From positions 351,835-415,834 of the forward strand of contig JAFFTF010000001.1 in NCBI GenBank assembly GCA_022803075.1: 64,000 nt of DNA, read 5' to 3'. The notes under the pieces were generated by a model. That model worked only from the letters and a program-made list of their open reading frames with translations, was not told the origin of the DNA and searched no databases. The translations under genes were made by a program, and so were the position numbers. The DNA is from Micrococcales bacterium 31B (lineage in GTDB: Bacteria > Actinomycetota > Actinomycetes > Actinomycetales > Dermabacteraceae). Within the stretch, counting starts at the first letter, position 1. Each line of letters opens with the position of its first letter. This document shows positions 52,174-61,521 of the stretch, piece after piece.

Positions 52174-52202
52174 GCGGGCCGACCCCTTGAGGGTCGGCCC
52201 GC
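52174..52202 (+). terminator. Intrinsic terminator of tig
   Basis: GCGGGCCGACCC / GGGTCGGCCCGC, perfect 12-bp stem, CTTGA loop, then TTT. 17 bp after the stop. Confidence 0.85.
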
Positions 52203-52255
52203 TTTGGCATTCCCGCGCAATCCGGGCATTCCGTGAAATCGGGCGCGTTGATCTG

Positions 52256-52269
52256 CGCCGCTGGCGAAC
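52256..52269 (+). promoter_or_regulatory. Candidate ClgR box upstream of clpP1
   Basis: CGCCGCTGGCGAAC fits the actinobacterial ClgR core CGC-N5-GCG followed by AAC, with one mismatch in the inner part. It lies 187 bp before clpP1. ClgR activates clpP1P2 in other actinobacteria. Short motif in GC-rich DNA, so chance is possible. Confidence 0.4.
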
Positions 52270-52455
52270 AGGGGCATTAACGGGCGCGGTGCGAGGTTTA
52301 CTCAACATATAGTCAGTACGAGAACGCGCAGGCCGCTCCGATCGGGCCCAATACGTAACGGGCACGAGCGAATCCGGGCGCCGCGGCGACTGTGCGGCGG
52401 GCCAGCCCGCACACTGTCGACTGTGCAGTTTCCATCGCGTATGAAGGAGAAATAC

Positions 52456-53076
52456 ATGAGCATGCACCCACTCAGCGGGGCTGCGACCGAGGTGGTGTCG
52501 CGCGGGGATCTGCCCGGTGGCGGCCTAGAAGATTCGATCTACAATCGCCTGCTGAAGGAACGCATCATTTGGCTGGGTTCGGACGTGCGGGACGACAACG
52601 CCAATGCCATCTGCGCACAGATGCTGCTGCTCGCCGCCGAAGACCCCGAGAAGGACATCTGGCTATACATCAACTCGCCGGGCGGTTCCGTCACGGCGGG
52701 CATGGCCATCTACGACACGATGCAGTTCGTCAAGCCTGACGTCTGCACCGTGGCCATGGGCCTCGCGGCGTCGATGGGCCAGTTCTTGCTCGCCTCGGGC
52801 GCCAAGGGTAAGCGCTACGCAACTCCGTACGCGCGCATCATGATGCACCAGCCCTCGGGCGGCATCGGCGGCACGGCCACCGACATTCGCATTCAGGCCG
52901 AGCTGATTCTGCATATGAAGAAGCAGATGCAGGAACTCACCGCGCAACAGACCGGCAAGACGGTCGACCAGATCAACGCTGACGCCGATCGCGACCGCTG
53001 GTTCACTGCGGAGGAAGCTCTCGAGTACGGCTTCATCGACAAGGTCATCGCGACCGCAGCGGATACCCAGGCTTAA
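52456..53076 (+). CDS. clpP1: ATP-dependent Clp protease proteolytic subunit 1
   Basis: 206 residues. Serine-protease triad Ser106 (GLAASMGQF), His131 (MMHQPSGG) and Asp180 (ADRDRW). [20 protein letters not shown] is the oxyanion region. ATG 52456 follows GAAGGAG; an ATG further upstream (52441) is poorer. It is 12 bp before clpP2 and forms a mixed two-ring protease with it. Confidence 0.96.
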   Translation: MSMHPLSGAATEVVSRGDLPGGGLEDSIYNRLLKERIIWLGSDVRDDNANAICAQMLLLAAEDPEKDIWLYINSPGGSVTAGMAIYDTMQFVKPDVCTVAMGLAASMGQFLLASGAKGKRYATPYARIMMHQPSGGIGGTATDIRIQAELILHMKKQMQELTAQQTGKTVDQINADADRDRWFTAEEALEYGFIDKVIATAADTQA

Positions 53077-53088
53077 GGGAGGCCCCTC

Positions 53089-53787
53089 ATGAACGTTGAC
53101 CCCACTCGCACCTACGGCACCTTGGGACGCCAGATTCACCAGTTTGGTGGCGTCGCCCCCGAATCGCCGTCCAGCCGCTACATCCTGCCCTCCTTCGAGG
53201 AGCGCACGGCGTACGGCTTCAAGCGCCAAGACCCTTACGCGAAGTTGTTCGAGGACCGCATCGTGTTTCTCGGCGTCCAGGTGGACGACGCCTCAGCAGA
53301 CGACGTCATGGCGCAGTTGCTCGTGTTGGAGTCGCAGGACCCCGACCGCGACATCACGCTCTACATCAACTCGCCCGGCGGCTCCTTCACGGCGCTCACG
53401 GCGATTTACGACACCATGCAGTACATTAAGCCGCACATCACCACCGTGTGCCTGGGCCAGGCTGCCTCGGCCGCGGCGATCCTGCTGGCGGCCGGAGAAC
53501 CCGGCAAGCGCCTCGCGTTGCCCAACGCGCGCGTCTTGATTCACCAGCCCGCCCTGGGCGGCGGCGACCGGGGTCAGGCGTCGGACATCGAGATTCAGGC
53601 GAACGAAGTCTCGCGCATGCGCGAATGGCTTGAACAGACCCTCGCGGCACACACGGGCCAGGAGGTTGAGAAGGTGCGCAAGGACATCGAGCGCGACAAC
53701 ATCTTGACCGCCGACCAGGCGCATGCTTACGGCATCGTTGACCAGGTCATTGCGTCGCGCAAGGTACCGGCGATCGCAGCGAAGTAA
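53089..53787 (+). CDS. clpP2: ATP-dependent Clp protease proteolytic subunit 2
   Basis: 232 residues with an N-terminal extension of about 25 compared with ClpP1, probably a processed propeptide. Triad: Ser127 (LGQAASAAA), His152 (LIHQPALGG) and the Asp in [14 protein letters not shown]. Co-transcribed with clpP1 by the short gap. GGGAGG precedes ATG 53089. Confidence 0.96.
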   Translation: MNVDPTRTYGTLGRQIHQFGGVAPESPSSRYILPSFEERTAYGFKRQDPYAKLFEDRIVFLGVQVDDASADDVMAQLLVLESQDPDRDITLYINSPGGSFTALTAIYDTMQYIKPHITTVCLGQAASAAAILLAAGEPGKRLALPNARVLIHQPALGGGDRGQASDIEIQANEVSRMREWLEQTLAAHTGQEVEKVRKDIERDNILTADQAHAYGIVDQVIASRKVPAIAAK

Positions 53788-54131
53788 CGGCGTGGGCGAT
53801 CGAAGGCTGGCTTCGGTCGCCCATGGTGTTCTTCGTGAAATCTGACCTAATACTTTCACGATCTGTCACACTGGTGCGAGTCGCAGGGGGTCTCACCGAG
53901 CCGTAGATTTGCAGGCGGGAAGAGTTGTTCTAAGTGTGTGAATAAAGGTCCCAGGTAGAATGAGATGTCAACTGTTGCAGTCTACGCAGGGCGATTATGA
54001 AAATCGCCTCGGTTGTCATGCGACACGGCTGGACATTGAACCTTCACGGGCTCGGCAAAAGCAGTACATTCTAGGTAGGCGCATCAGATGTTGCGCACGG
54101 CGGCTGCAGGGCCGGAAAGCGAGGTGACCGC
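53788..54131. other. Intergenic region clpP2 / clpX
   Basis: 344 bp. A terminator at the start, a -10-like TAGAAT at 53956-53961 in AT-richer DNA, then a hairpin GGCGATT-ATGAA-AATCGCC at 53990-54008 that would lie in the clpX leader. So clpX probably has its own promoter. No gene seen. Confidence 0.5.
53793..53823 (+). terminator. Hairpin terminator after clpP2
   Basis: TGGGCGATCGAAG / CTTCGGTCGCCCA: 13 pairs with one G-U, GCTGG loop, 5 bp after the stop. Confidence 0.75.
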
Positions 54132-55412
54132 ATGGCACGCATGGGTGAGACTGCGGACCTGCTGAAGTGTTCCTTCTGCGGTAAGACCCAGAAGCAAGTC
54201 AAAAAACTGATTGCTGGTCCGGGCGTATACATCTGCGATGAATGCATCGAATTGTGCAACGAGATCATCGAAGAGGAACTCGCGGAATCCAAAGAAGTGG
54301 GCATGACCAGCCTGCCAAAGCCCCGCGAGATTTTCGATTTCCTCGAGCAGTACATCATCGGCCAGGAGGGTGCTAAGCGCTCCCTCGCCGTGGCCGTCTA
54401 CAACCATTACAAGCGTATTCGGGCCGCCGAGAGCACCAAATCCGACGGCATTGAGATCGCCAAGTCGAACATCCTCATGATCGGCCCCACGGGCTGCGGC
54501 AAGACCTATCTCGCGCAGACCCTCGCCAAGATGCTGAACGTGCCGTTCGCGATCGCCGACGCCACCGCTCTCACCGAGGCGGGTTACGTGGGCGAGGACG
54601 TCGAAAACATCTTGCTGAAGTTGATTCAGGCGGCCGACTACGACGTGAAGAAGGCCGAGACCGGCATCGTCTACATCGACGAAATCGACAAGGTCGCCCG
54701 CAAGAGCGAGAACCCTTCCATCACTCGGGACGTCTCCGGTGAGGGCGTGCAGCAGGCCCTGCTCAAGATCCTTGAGGGCACCACTGCGGCTGTGCCGCCG
54801 CAAGGCGGGCGCAAGCACCCACATCAAGAGCTGATCCAGATCGACACGACGAAGGTGCTGTTCATCGTGGCCGGCGCGTTCGCGGGTCTCGAAGACATCA
54901 TTACGTCTCGCAGCGGGCGCCGTGGCATCGGCTTCGGCTCGCCGCTGCGTTCCGCCAAGGACGACCAAGACGTCTTCAACGAGGTCTTGCCTGAAGACCT
55001 CCTCAAGTTCGGCTTGATCCCCGAGTTCATTGGCCGACTGCCCGTGATCACGGCGGTCGGCAATCTCGACCAAGACGCCCTCGTACGCATCCTGACCGAA
55101 CCGCGCAACGCGCTCACCAAGCAGTATCAACACATGTTTGAGATCGACGGCGTCGAACTCGAATTCGAGGAGGCCTCCATCAAGGCCATCGCCGACCAGG
55201 CAATCCTGCGCGGCACGGGTGCCCGCGGGCTGCGCGCGATCCTCGAAGAGGTGCTGCAGGGCGTGATGTTTGAGATCCCCAGCCGCGAGGACGTCGCGAA
55301 GGTGGTCATCACAGAGCAAGTGGTGATGGAACACGTGGCGCCCACGTTGATACCCCGGGGCCGCGCCACGACGACGCGCCGCAACGGCGATCGCCGCGAG
55401 AAGTCGGCCTAA
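54132..55412 (+). CDS. clpX: ClpX unfoldase
   Basis: AAA+ ATPase that feeds ClpP1P2. 426 residues. N-terminal zinc domain with Cys13, 16, 35 and 38 (CSFC, CDEC), Walker A GPTGCGKT (118-125), Walker B VYIDEIDK, the sensor and IGF-loop region [10 protein letters not shown], and the C-terminal sensor 2 [13 protein letters not shown] follows GCGAGGTGA. Confidence 0.97.
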   Translation: MARMGETADLLKCSFCGKTQKQVKKLIAGPGVYICDECIELCNEIIEEELAESKEVGMTSLPKPREIFDFLEQYIIGQEGAKRSLAVAVYNHYKRIRAAESTKSDGIEIAKSNILMIGPTGCGKTYLAQTLAKMLNVPFAIADATALTEAGYVGEDVENILLKLIQAADYDVKKAETGIVYIDEIDKVARKSENPSITRDVSGEGVQQALLKILEGTTAAVPPQGGRKHPHQELIQIDTTKVLFIVAGAFAGLEDIITSRSGRRGIGFGSPLRSAKDDQDVFNEVLPEDLLKFGLIPEFIGRLPVITAVGNLDQDALVRILTEPRNALTKQYQHMFEIDGVELEFEEASIKAIADQAILRGTGARGLRAILEEVLQGVMFEIPSREDVAKVVITEQVVMEHVAPTLIPRGRATTTRRNGDRREKSA

Positions 55413-55424
55413 AGATTAAACCAG

Positions 55425-55464
55425 GCAAGGGGCGGAAGGATCACTCGATCCTTCCGCCCCTTGC
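55425..55464. terminator. Perfect 18-bp hairpin between clpX and hemA
   Basis: GCAAGGGGCGGAAGGATC and its complement with an ACTC loop, between converging genes; serves both. Confidence 0.85.
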
Positions 55465-55502
55465 ACGTTGGCGCCGCTCGAGGCGGCCGCCCGACGCGAG
55501 CC

Positions 55503-56807
55503 TTAGGGCAGCGTGGTCGGGCTCAAGACGCTATTGCTGACCACGGGGCACCCCTCAGGCATTTCAATACCAAAAAGGGTCTGCAGGGCCTGGGTGTATT
55601 CGTGTGGCTGACCACCGATCGCCACCTCGCGAGCCCGCACCGCAGGGGTATGCAACAGGGCACCCGCTAGGCGACGCAGGGACTTCTCGACCTCGAGCGC
55701 CGTGTTCTCGTCGCACGAGGCGCGCACCCGGGCCACCTCATCGTCCATCACGTCGTAGACGTGGGTGCGCAGCGCGACCACGGCGGGAGCGAGGGCACGT
55801 GCCGCGGACTCCTGCTCGAAGTCATGGGCGGCCGACACCACGATGCCGTGGGCCTCGCCCATGAGACTGCCGGCCTCCTGGGCAACGGCGGCCTCGCGAA
55901 CCGCCTCAAGATCAATCACCGTCACGCCGCGCACGGCCGCCACCTCGGGCGACACATCGCGGGGGAGCGCCAGGTCGACGATGGGCAGGGGAGCGGTACG
56001 TCCGGCGGCCGACCGCAGCGCCATGACGGCGGCAACGTGATCGTGATCAAGCAGGGTTCCATGCACTCCCGAGCTCGCGACCACCACGTCGCAGTCTTGC
56101 AGCGCGGCACCGAGTTCCGTCACGACCTCGACATCGTGGGATGCGGCGAACTCGCGCGCGCGATCACTGCCCGAGGCTGAGAACACGCTCACCCGCTCGC
56201 AGCCCTGAGCGCGCAACGCGGCCAGGGCCACGCGTGCATACGCGCCCGTGCCGAGCAGGAGCACGTGCTTGTCGGCGAGTGAACCCAGTTGAGCGGCCGT
56301 GATGTCGAGCGCCACGGCGACAATGCTGCGACCCGAAGCGCCGAGGTTGGTGTTGCTCGACACCCGGCGCGACACCCGCGAGGCCGTTTGAAAGAGGCGT
56401 TCGAGCAGCGGGGTGGTCGAGCGATCGTCCTGCGCCCGGGCAAGGGCCAGCCGCACCTGCCCGGCAATCTCGGCCTCGCCAAGCACCATGGAGTCCAGCC
56501 CCGAGGCAACCGAGAACAAGTGCTCGATCGCGGCGGTGCCGAAGCGAACCTCGAGCCAGCCCGTGACGGTCGCCAGGTCGAGGCCCGTGGTGCTCGCCAC
56601 GGCGGCCGTGACCGCGCCCACGGAGTCGTGAAATTCGGTGGCGTCGAGGTAGATCTCGAGGCGATTACAGGTCGCCAGCACGACGAATCCACGGGTCGAC
56701 CCGGGTTGCCGATTAATCTCTGCGGTGAGGTTTGCAGCACCGCTGGTCAAGCGTTCGAGTGCGCCGATCTCGAGGTGGTGGTGAGAGGCGCCGATAAAAA
56801 TCAACAT
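55503..56807 (-). CDS. hemA: Glutamyl-tRNA reductase
   Basis: First committed step of C5-pathway haem synthesis: glutamyl-tRNA to glutamate-1-semialdehyde. 434 residues; catalytic Cys47 in VLATCNRLEIYL, GLDSMVLGEAEIAGQVR, NADPH-binding VLLLGTGAYARVALAAL, and the C-terminal dimer helix. It is read against the other hem genes and divergent from hemE. AAGGTCACC lies before the ATG. Confidence 0.96.
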   Translation of the reverse strand: MLIFIGASHHHLEIGALERLTSGAANLTAEINRQPGSTRGFVVLATCNRLEIYLDATEFHDSVGAVTAAVASTTGLDLATVTGWLEVRFGTAAIEHLFSVASGLDSMVLGEAEIAGQVRLALARAQDDRSTTPLLERLFQTASRVSRRVSSNTNLGASGRSIVAVALDITAAQLGSLADKHVLLLGTGAYARVALAALRAQGCERVSVFSASGSDRAREFAASHDVEVVTELGAALQDCDVVVASSGVHGTLLDHDHVAAVMALRSAAGRTAPLPIVDLALPRDVSPEVAAVRGVTVIDLEAVREAAVAQEAGSLMGEAHGIVVSAAHDFEQESAARALAPAVVALRTHVYDVMDDEVARVRASCDENTALEVEKSLRRLAGALLHTPAVRAREVAIGGQPHEYTQALQTLFGIEMPEGCPVVSNSVLSPTTLP

Positions 56808-56962
56808 GGTGACCTTATTTTAGCCGCGAGAGGGCCCTGGCCACCGGGCCCTTAGTCATTTCGAGGGGGGTGTCATGCGAGTCACGTCGTGCGAATGGTA
56901 AATACGTCTCACTTAGGACTATTGGCGTCGAATTGAATGGGCGCTGCTGCCACGATGTACGC

Positions 56963-58021
56963 ATGAGTTTGCCCGAAAGTCACCCCCTGCGCGACGGCCG
57001 GACGTCCACGTCCGCGCTTGTCCGCGCATACTCCGGTGAGCGCCCCGCGACCCCGCCGATCTGGTTCATGCGACAGGCCGGTCGCTCGCTGCCGGAGTAC
57101 AAGCAGGTGCGCGCGGGTGTTGGCATGCTCGAATCGTGTCTCATGCCGGAACTGACGTGCGAGATCACGCTGCAGCCGGTGCGCCGTCACGGGGTTGACG
57201 CCGCCATCTTCTTCTCCGACATCGTGGTGCCGGCCAAGATCGCGGGAGTCGGCGTCGACATCAAGCCGGGTGTCGGCCCCGTCGTAGAACAGCCCATCCG
57301 CACCCTGGCCGACGTGGAGGCGCTGCCGCGGCTCACCCTCGACGACCTGGCTCCCATCTCGCAGGCCGTGCGACTGATCACCGACGAACTGGGAACCACC
57401 CCACTGATTGGTTTCGCAGGAGCCCCCTTCACCGTGGCGTCCTATCTCATCGAGGGCAAGCCCTCGAAAGAACACCTCATCACGCGGGCCCTCATGCACT
57501 CCGCGCCCGAGGTGTGGAACGCGCTGCTCGCGTGGACGGCCGAGACCTCGGGGCTGTTCCTGCGCGCTCAGGCTCTGGCCGGAGCGAGCGTCGTGCAACT
57601 GTTTGACTCGTGGGCGGGTGGCCTCTCGCGCCGCGACTACGAAACGTTTGTCGCCCCGCACAGCGCCGCCACCCTCGCGCACGTGAGCGACCTGGGCATT
57701 CGCCGCTCTCACTTCGGGGTGAATACGGGCGAACTGCTGGGCGCCATGCACGCGGTGGGTGCCGACGTCGTGGGCGTGGACCACCGCATTTCGTTGGCGG
57801 AAGCGTCTCGGAGGCTCGGCAGCAACGTGCCTGTGCAGGGCAACATCGACCCCGCGCTGCTGCGCGCTCCGTGGGAGGTTCTTGAACGCCATGTGCTCGA
57901 GGTGCTCGACTCGGGCCTCGCGGCGCCGGCACATATCGTGAACCTGGGGCACGGTGTTCCGCCCGACACCGACCCCACGGTACTCACGCGCATCGTTGAA
58001 TTGGTTCACGCCCGCACGTAG
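56963..58021 (+). CDS. hemE: Uroporphyrinogen decarboxylase
   Basis: Turns uroporphyrinogen III into coproporphyrinogen III. 352 residues. N-terminal signature PPIWFMRQAGRSLPEY, then FFSDIVVPAKIAGVGVDI, IGFAGAPFTVASYLIEG, and QGNIDPALL near the end. ATG 56963 gives MSLPESHPLRDGRT; an earlier in-frame start (56870) would add residues unlike the family. No clear ribosome binding site. Confidence 0.95.
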   Translation: MSLPESHPLRDGRTSTSALVRAYSGERPATPPIWFMRQAGRSLPEYKQVRAGVGMLESCLMPELTCEITLQPVRRHGVDAAIFFSDIVVPAKIAGVGVDIKPGVGPVVEQPIRTLADVEALPRLTLDDLAPISQAVRLITDELGTTPLIGFAGAPFTVASYLIEGKPSKEHLITRALMHSAPEVWNALLAWTAETSGLFLRAQALAGASVVQLFDSWAGGLSRRDYETFVAPHSAATLAHVSDLGIRRSHFGVNTGELLGAMHAVGADVVGVDHRISLAEASRRLGSNVPVQGNIDPALLRAPWEVLERHVLEVLDSGLAAPAHIVNLGHGVPPDTDPTVLTRIVELVHART

Positions 58022-58053
58022 GGCACAGTCCGGGGAACTCGAAGGGTGATGCC

Positions 58054-59592
58054 ATGCAGTTAGGCGATGCCAAAGTTGTCGTCGTCGGCGGGGGGATAGC
58101 CGGCCTCGTGGCCGCGCGGGAATTCGCGAAGGCGGGTTGCCGCGTCGCGGTGTACGAAGCAGAAGAAACCTGCGGTGGAGCGGTGAAGCTCCATTCGTTC
58201 GCGGGCATTCCCGTGGACGCGGGTGCCGAGTCGATCGCCACCGCGCACGCCGCGGCGCACGAACTCCTGGCTGAACTTCGCATGAGCGAGCGCATCGTGA
58301 AGCCCCTCGCGGCGCCGGCCTGGCTCGTAAACCCCAGCGGTGCGAACCCGCTGCCCAGCGGAGGGATCTGGGGTATCCCGCCGCACCCCCTGGCCGAGGA
58401 CGTCGTCAATATCATCGGCCGCGAGGCCGCGCTGGTGGCGGCGCGCGACCTGATCGAACCGCTCAGTTTGGAACAGCGCGAGCGATTCGCCGACCCCGAC
58501 CTCTCACTCGGTGAGCTGGTGGCGTCGCGACTCGGTGACGTGGTGCTCGCGAGGCTGGTTTCGCCCGTCGTGATGGGAGTGCACTCGGCGCACCCGGACG
58601 ACCTGCAGGCGGACCTCCTGGCACCGGGGCTGCGCGAACAGTGCCTCGAATCCGGAGGCTTGCAAGCAGCGGTGCAGGCCCTGCTCGCGAGGCGCGCGGC
58701 GTCCGCCCCCACAACGGCCGGCGCCGCGGTCATGGGCCTGCGGGGCGGGGTCGGCACCCTAAGCGAGCGGCTCGTCGACAACATTATTGATCTCGGGGGC
58801 ACCGTGGTCACCAACTCAGTGGTGACCGGGCTCACCCAGCGCACCACGACGGGACGCACGCGTCGGCCCCGGTATCGCGTCACCGTCAAGGGCTACCTTG
58901 ATTCGGGCCTCACGCGCGGTTTCGAGGCGGGCGGCGGGCGCATTCGCTTCGACAACGATGCGTCGTACGCGGTCACCCTGGTGGAGGCCGATGTCGTGTT
59001 CTTTGCGGTGCCGCCCAACATCGCGCAGCCCATCGTGCACGACGTTGCGCCGCGGGCCGCCAAGGTATTCGAGGCGGAGCCCCCGGCCACGGTGGTGCAC
59101 CTCGCGACCCTGCTGGTCGAGGCGCCCGCGTGGGATGCGGCGCCCCGCGGGACGGGTGCCCTCGTGGCGGCCGGCGTGCCCGGGGTGACCGCGAAGGCCC
59201 TGACGCATCAGAGCGCCAAGTGGGGCTGGCTCGCCGACGATCTGCGGGAACTCGTGGGGCCGGGGCATCACCTCGTGCGGCTCTCGTACCGCGACGAACC
59301 GGGCTCCGTCACGAGCGTGCTGCGCGAGGCTGAAGCCATTCTCGGGCCCCGCGGCAGCGACGCGAACCCCCTCGCCTTCACGACCCTCACGTGGGCCGAG
59401 CAGCAGGCGGTGCGCTACCCCGGGCACGCGCGCGCCGTCGCGAAGGCCCGCAAGCGGCTCGCCGCCGAGAGTCAGGGTGCGGATCATCTTGCCGTCATCG
59501 GTGCCTGGGCCGCGGGCTCGGGGATCGGCCCTGTGATCGGAGACGCCGTCGCCGAGTCGCGACGCGTGCTCGATCTGCTTGCGCAGGCCTAG
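58054..59592 (+). CDS. hemY: Protoporphyrinogen/coproporphyrinogen III oxidase, FAD type
   Basis: 512 residues. FAD motif VVVVGGGIAGLVAAREFAKAG (about 8-28, split here by function: GxGxxG at 13-18), EAEETCGGAVK, DAGAESI, a middle membrane-associated domain, and HAVIGAWAAGSGIG-like ending (HLAVIGAWAAGSGIG). In actinobacteria this enzyme (CgoX) oxidises coproporphyrinogen III. The usual partners hemQ and hemH are not in this window. Starts 32 bp after hemE. Confidence 0.93.
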   Translation: MQLGDAKVVVVGGGIAGLVAAREFAKAGCRVAVYEAEETCGGAVKLHSFAGIPVDAGAESIATAHAAAHELLAELRMSERIVKPLAAPAWLVNPSGANPLPSGGIWGIPPHPLAEDVVNIIGREAALVAARDLIEPLSLEQRERFADPDLSLGELVASRLGDVVLARLVSPVVMGVHSAHPDDLQADLLAPGLREQCLESGGLQAAVQALLARRAASAPTTAGAAVMGLRGGVGTLSERLVDNIIDLGGTVVTNSVVTGLTQRTTTGRTRRPRYRVTVKGYLDSGLTRGFEAGGGRIRFDNDASYAVTLVEADVVFFAVPPNIAQPIVHDVAPRAAKVFEAEPPATVVHLATLLVEAPAWDAAPRGTGALVAAGVPGVTAKALTHQSAKWGWLADDLRELVGPGHHLVRLSYRDEPGSVTSVLREAEAILGPRGSDANPLAFTTLTWAEQQAVRYPGHARAVAKARKRLAAESQGADHLAVIGAWAAGSGIGPVIGDAVAESRRVLDLLAQA

Positions 59593-59700
59593 GACTTTAG
59601 CCGCTACTGCAGGGCCCCGGGCCAGGCGCGTTAAGCTCGCCACGGTGCCGCGTACGAGCGCGAGAGGCGAACGACTGGCAACTGGGGCAGTATTAAGAGT

Positions 59701-60783
59701 ATGCCTGAATTGAATGACTCCACGCGCAGCGCCCGCCCCGTCACCGAGGCGATGGCCCTGCCCAAGCCCGTCCGCCTGGCGACGCGAGGCAGCGCCCTCG
59801 CCATGACCCAGTCGCAGCAGGTCGCGGACTTCTTGGAGCGAGAGTCGGGCTCCTGGTTCGAACTCGTCGAGATCAAGACTGAGGGCGACGTGAACCTGCG
59901 CCCCCTCGAGCAGATCGGCGGCACGGGCGTGTTCGTGGTGGCCGTGCGCGAGGCCGTGCGCTCGGCGCGTGCCGACATCGCCGTGCACTCGCTCAAAGAC
60001 CTGCCCACGGCAGCGGCCGAGGGCATCTCCATCGCGGCGATACCGACCCGCGAAGACCCCCGCGACGTGCTCTGCGCGCGCGACGGCCTCACCTTCTCGG
60101 ACCTTCCGCAGGGCGCCACCGTGGGCACGGGCTCGCCGCGCCGCGCCGCGCAACTGCGACTGCTGCGACCCGACCTGAACATCGTGGGCATTCGCGGCAA
60201 CGTCGACACGCGGCTTGCCAAAGTGACCTCGGGTGAGTTGGACGCCGTGGTGCTGGCGGCAGCCGGTTTGCACCGGTTGGGTCGCCAGGCCCACATCACC
60301 CACTACTTCGAGCCGAGTGAGCTGCTGCCCGCCCCCGGGCAGGGTGCCCTCGCGGTGGAGGCCCGCGCCGTGGATCTCGCGCGAGACTCGGCCGATAACG
60401 AGGCGCAGCCCGCGCAGGCGCTGATCGTCAAGGCCCTGCGCAGCCTGAATGACCCCCGCACGCACATTGCCGTGATGGCCGAGCGCGCGCTGCTGGCGGG
60501 TCTCGAGGCCGGGTGCTCGGCGCCGGTCGGGGCGTATGCCTCCTACGAGGAGCGCGAGGAGGGCCCCATGCTTGTGCTCGACGCGATCGTCGTGGACCCC
60601 GCCACGAGCGCCGCAATCCGCGGCCGCGGCGAACTCGATGCCTCAGCCTTTGCCAAGGACGCTCACGACGTGCACACGGGTGCCATCGCAACCCTGAACG
60701 CCATGATCGCCGAGGCCAACCTACTCGGCCGCAGCGTCGCGGGGGACATGCTCGAACAGGGCGCGGCCGGTTTCCTGCAGTAG
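59701..60783 (+). CDS. hemC: Porphobilinogen deaminase
   Basis: Joins four porphobilinogens to hydroxymethylbilane. 360 residues from ATG 59701. Segments LATRGSALAMTQSQQVAD, HSLKDLPT, GTGSPRRAAQLR, GIRGNVDTRL, and the dipyrromethane-cofactor Cys272 in EAGCSAPVGAYA. The first 17 residues look extra: an ATG at 59752 would start MALPKPVRLATRG, closer to family length. TATTAA lies 4 nt before the first ATG, so leaderless initiation there is possible. Confidence 0.94.
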   Translation: MPELNDSTRSARPVTEAMALPKPVRLATRGSALAMTQSQQVADFLERESGSWFELVEIKTEGDVNLRPLEQIGGTGVFVVAVREAVRSARADIAVHSLKDLPTAAAEGISIAAIPTREDPRDVLCARDGLTFSDLPQGATVGTGSPRRAAQLRLLRPDLNIVGIRGNVDTRLAKVTSGELDAVVLAAAGLHRLGRQAHITHYFEPSELLPAPGQGALAVEARAVDLARDSADNEAQPAQALIVKALRSLNDPRTHIAVMAERALLAGLEAGCSAPVGAYASYEEREEGPMLVLDAIVVDPATSAAIRGRGELDASAFAKDAHDVHTGAIATLNAMIAEANLLGRSVAGDMLEQGAAGFLQ

Positions 60784-60834
60784 GCCCAGGCGAGCGCCAC
60801 GCGGCTGCCCGAGTCAGTCCAGGCGCGGGTCGCG

Positions 60835-61380
60835 TTAGCTATACGTCTGCAGCTCTTCGCCGGGGGCGAGCGTAAACCCGACCCCGCGGGCGTCCGCAAT
60901 CTGTGCCAGCCGCTCGACCAGCGCCGCGAGGGCGGGGGTGGGGGCAGTGTGCGCGGTGAGGGGCGCGCCAGCGGGCCACTCGGCGTCCAGTGCGGTCACG
61001 TCGATGGCCTGGCTCAAGATGCCCACGGCCGCGGAGACGATGCCGAGCTCGCCCCACGGTAGGTCGCTCACGGCGTCGAGGGCGGACTGCGCCTGTGCCA
61101 AACTCACCGCGCTGGGGAACACCTGCACCCGTTCGAGGTCGCGCGCGGGCAGTCCCAGGTGCGCGAGCACGCTCGCGGTGGCGAGCGTGGAATACAGTTC
61201 GACCCGCTCGCGCGAGGCGCTGAGGGCGACACCCAGCGCCGAATCTGGGTGTGTGTCGACGTAGCGCTGCAGCATGCTCGCCACCCGAGACACGTCCGGG
61301 TGCGGCGGCGCGGCGTAGCGGCGCGGCGGCTCGGCGCGGCGCACCGGCGAGGCGGAGGTGGGGGAGCCGTCAGCGTGCAT
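60835..61380 (-). CDS. Unknown protein inside the hem cluster
   Basis: 181 residues, read against hemC and hemD. No family recognised, no signal peptide, no membrane helix. A Pro/Arg-rich start (1-30), then a helical Ala/Leu-rich body (about 35-165) with DVSRVASMLQRYVDTHPDSALGVAL-type segments. It is between converging hemC and divergent hemD. The start is behind a -10-like hexamer at the leaderless distance, which supports it as a real gene; codon choice is the same as its neighbours. Confidence 0.65.
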   Translation of the reverse strand: MHADGSPTSASPVRRAEPPRRYAAPPHPDVSRVASMLQRYVDTHPDSALGVALSASRERVELYSTLATASVLAHLGLPARDLERVQVFPSAVSLAQAQSALDAVSDLPWGELGIVSAAVGILSQAIDVTALDAEWPAGAPLTAHTAPTPALAALVERLAQIADARGVGFTLAPGEELQTYS

Positions 61381-61386
61381 GATTCC

Positions 61387-61392
61387 AGCCTA
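61387..61392 (-). promoter_or_regulatory. -10 hexamer of a leaderless transcript of the unknown hem-cluster gene
   Basis: Minus-strand TAGGCT exactly 6 nt before the ATG at 61380. Confidence 0.4.
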
Positions 61393-61509
61393 AGAGGGTC
61401 GCGCCAGCGCGGCGCGGCGACGCGCGATGCGGCCCGCAAAACCGCACCGCATCGAAGTGGTGTGCCGGAAATCGCCAGGAAATGCGCACTCTGTGGCCGT
61501 CGCCTGCGG

Positions 61510-61515
61510 TTAACT
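61510..61515 (+). promoter_or_regulatory. -10 hexamer of a leaderless hemD transcript
   Basis: TTAACT exactly 6 nt before the GTG at 61522; no ribosome binding site. Confidence 0.4.
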
Positions 61516-61521
61516 GTCACA

